From Pseudomonadota bacterium (GTDB taxonomy: Bacteria; Pseudomonadota; Alphaproteobacteria; Sphingomonadales; Sphingomonadaceae), in assembly GCA_963205175.1 (NCBI GenBank), contig CAUJIW010000183.1, positions 1-64,000 of the forward strand: a stretch of 64,000 bases of DNA. The letters are read 5' to 3'. Positions within the stretch are counted from its first letter, which is position 1, and each line of letters opens with the position of its first letter. The translations under genes were made by a program, and so were the position numbers. Of the stretch, positions 63,165-64,000 are shown in pieces. The notes beneath the pieces were generated by a model. The model saw only the letters and a program-made list of their open reading frames with translations, searched no databases and was not told the DNA's origin.

Positions 63165-64000
63165 ATGGCGAAGCAGCCTTCCTCGGATAGTCCCAGGCCC
63201 CGTCGCGCCGCGCGCCGGCGCAAGCCGGTGTGGCTGATCCTGCTCCAGGCGGGCGGCGCGCTGGCGGCCGTCACGGCGCTCGCCCTGACCTTCGTGGTCT
63301 GGCTGGCGGCCCAGTCGCTGCCCAGTTTCGATACCCTCGTCCGCGAGCCGCGCGGCCAGATGATCGTCGTCAAGGCCTCCGATGGCTCGACGCTGATCAC
63401 CTTCGGCCCGTCCTACGGCGAATGGCTGTCGTCCGCCGACCTGCCGCTGAGCATCAAGACCGCCATGGTGGCGATCGAGGACCGGCGCTTCTATCATCAC
63501 CCCGGTATCGACCCCATCGGCATCGCCCGCGCCATGGCCCGGAACGCCAGGGCGGGCCGTTTCGTCCAGGGCGGGTCCACCATCACCCAGCAGGTGGTGA
63601 AGAACATCTTCCTCACCTCCGAGCGCACGTTCGCCCGCAAGGCCCGCGAAATGGTGCTGGCGCTGGCGCTGGAGTGGAAGTTCTCCAAACCGCAGATTCT
63701 CGAACTCTACCTCAACCGGGTCTATTTCGGCGGCGGCGCCTATGGCGTCGATGCCGCCTCGCGCAAGTTCTTCGGTCATTCCGCCCGCCAGCTCAGCCTC
63801 GGCGAGGCGGCGATCATCGCCGGCCTGGTCAAGGCGCCGACCCGCTACGCACCGTCGTCCGACCCCGAGCAGGCCCGGCAACGGGCGAAGCTGGTGGTGG
63901 CGGCGCTGGTGGATGCCAACTTGCTGGATGCGGGTGACGTCGACAACGCGCTGATCGACCGGGTGCGCTTTGTGCCGCAGCCGCGCGAGAACAACGTGCG
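63165..64000 (+). CDS. Penicillin-binding protein 1A-family transglycosylase, 3' truncated
   Basis: The frame starts ATG GCG at 63165 after GGCGGGAA and is open to the window end (278 codons). It has a basic N-terminus (RRAARRRK), one membrane segment (about 22-48), then the glycosyltransferase-51 motifs EDRRFYHHPGID (catalytic Glu), QGGSTITQQ, RKAREMVLALALE and LELYLNRVYFGGGAYGVDAAS. It polymerises lipid II in cell-wall synthesis. The transpeptidase domain, if present, lies beyond the window. Confidence 0.9.
   Translation, partial: MAKQPSSDSPRPRRAARRRKPVWLILLQAGGALAAVTALALTFVVWLAAQSLPSFDTLVREPRGQMIVVKASDGSTLITFGPSYGEWLSSADLPLSIKTAMVAIEDRRFYHHPGIDPIGIARAMARNARAGRFVQGGSTITQQVVKNIFLTSERTFARKAREMVLALALEWKFSKPQILELYLNRVYFGGGAYGVDAASRKFFGHSARQLSLGEAAIIAGLVKAPTRYAPSSDPEQARQRAKLVVAALVDANLLDAGDVDNALIDRVRFVPQPRENNV

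Overview
The window is GC-rich, densely coded DNA from an alphaproteobacterium. The best lineage evidence is the block at 30.9-35.2 kb (HPr, EIIA-Man type, RapZ, a short HprK, ChvG-like kinase, ChvI-like regulator), which is a typical alphaproteobacterial arrangement. The cobA-DUF2849-sulfite reductase-DUF934-cysH operon, the arginine succinyltransferase genes, a TonB-dependent receptor and many short-chain dehydrogenases also fit, and together suggest a sphingomonad-like or Rhodospirillales-like aerobe. No rRNA, tRNA, CRISPR array, insertion sequence or prophage was recognised. The first gene (a YqaJ-like nuclease) and the last (a class A penicillin-binding protein) are cut by the window edges.

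Layout. 0.4-7.1 kb: minus-strand catabolic genes (stand-alone Lrp ligand-binding domain, thiamine-diphosphate enzyme, VOC protein, two SDRs) and a TonB-dependent receptor. 7.3-9.0 kb: divergent cupin and LuxR-type regulator. 9.0-10.2 kb: BaiN/YhiN-like flavoprotein. 10.5-18.5 kb: a co-directional run of KshA-like Rieske oxygenase, KstD-like flavoprotein, O-carbamoyltransferase, SDR, Old Yellow Enzyme and a second KshA-like Rieske oxygenase. 18.7-29.2 kb: Kef-type antiporter, methylmalonyl-CoA mutase, PhoX-like protein, GGDEF/EAL protein, DUF885 peptidase-like protein and GFA protein. 29.2-30.9 kb: two diverged copies of a secreted cysteine-containing protein. 30.9-35.2 kb: regulatory PTS and ChvG/ChvI. 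35.3-43.6 kb: hydrolase, TetR, SelO, pyrophosphatase, a second thiamine-diphosphate enzyme with an ALDH7-like dehydrogenase, and an exported methyltransferase. 43.6-51.3 kb: truncated CysG, HerA-like ATPase, epimerase-like protein, TIGR02186/TauE pair, MerR and a di-iron protein. 51.4-57.0 kb: Lrp regulator divergent from the arginine succinyltransferase operon. 57.0-64.0 kb: DUF4197, universal stress protein, assimilatory sulfate reduction operon and the truncated penicillin-binding protein.

The most unusual region is 10.5-18.5 kb. Both Rieske enzymes carry the CxHLGAH motif of steroid-acting oxygenases, and the flavoprotein has the C-terminal YPGPG...GPAMTF signature of 3-ketosteroid dehydrogenases. 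This suggests a polycyclic, steroid- or terpenoid-like substrate, yet an O-carbamoyltransferase sits in the middle of the run. A TonB receptor, cupin, LuxR regulator, SDRs and a thiamine enzyme lie just upstream and may supply uptake, control and side-chain chemistry. Substrate and product cannot be read from the sequence.

Other oddities: astA has no stop codon before astD; a CysG stops shortly after entering its methyltransferase domain while an intact cobA lies 14 kb away; the GGDEF domain has lost its catalytic motif while the EAL domain looks intact; a repeated GTTGTTTGAC-type motif lies between the two secreted paralogues; and an AT-rich inverted repeat lies upstream of the mutase.
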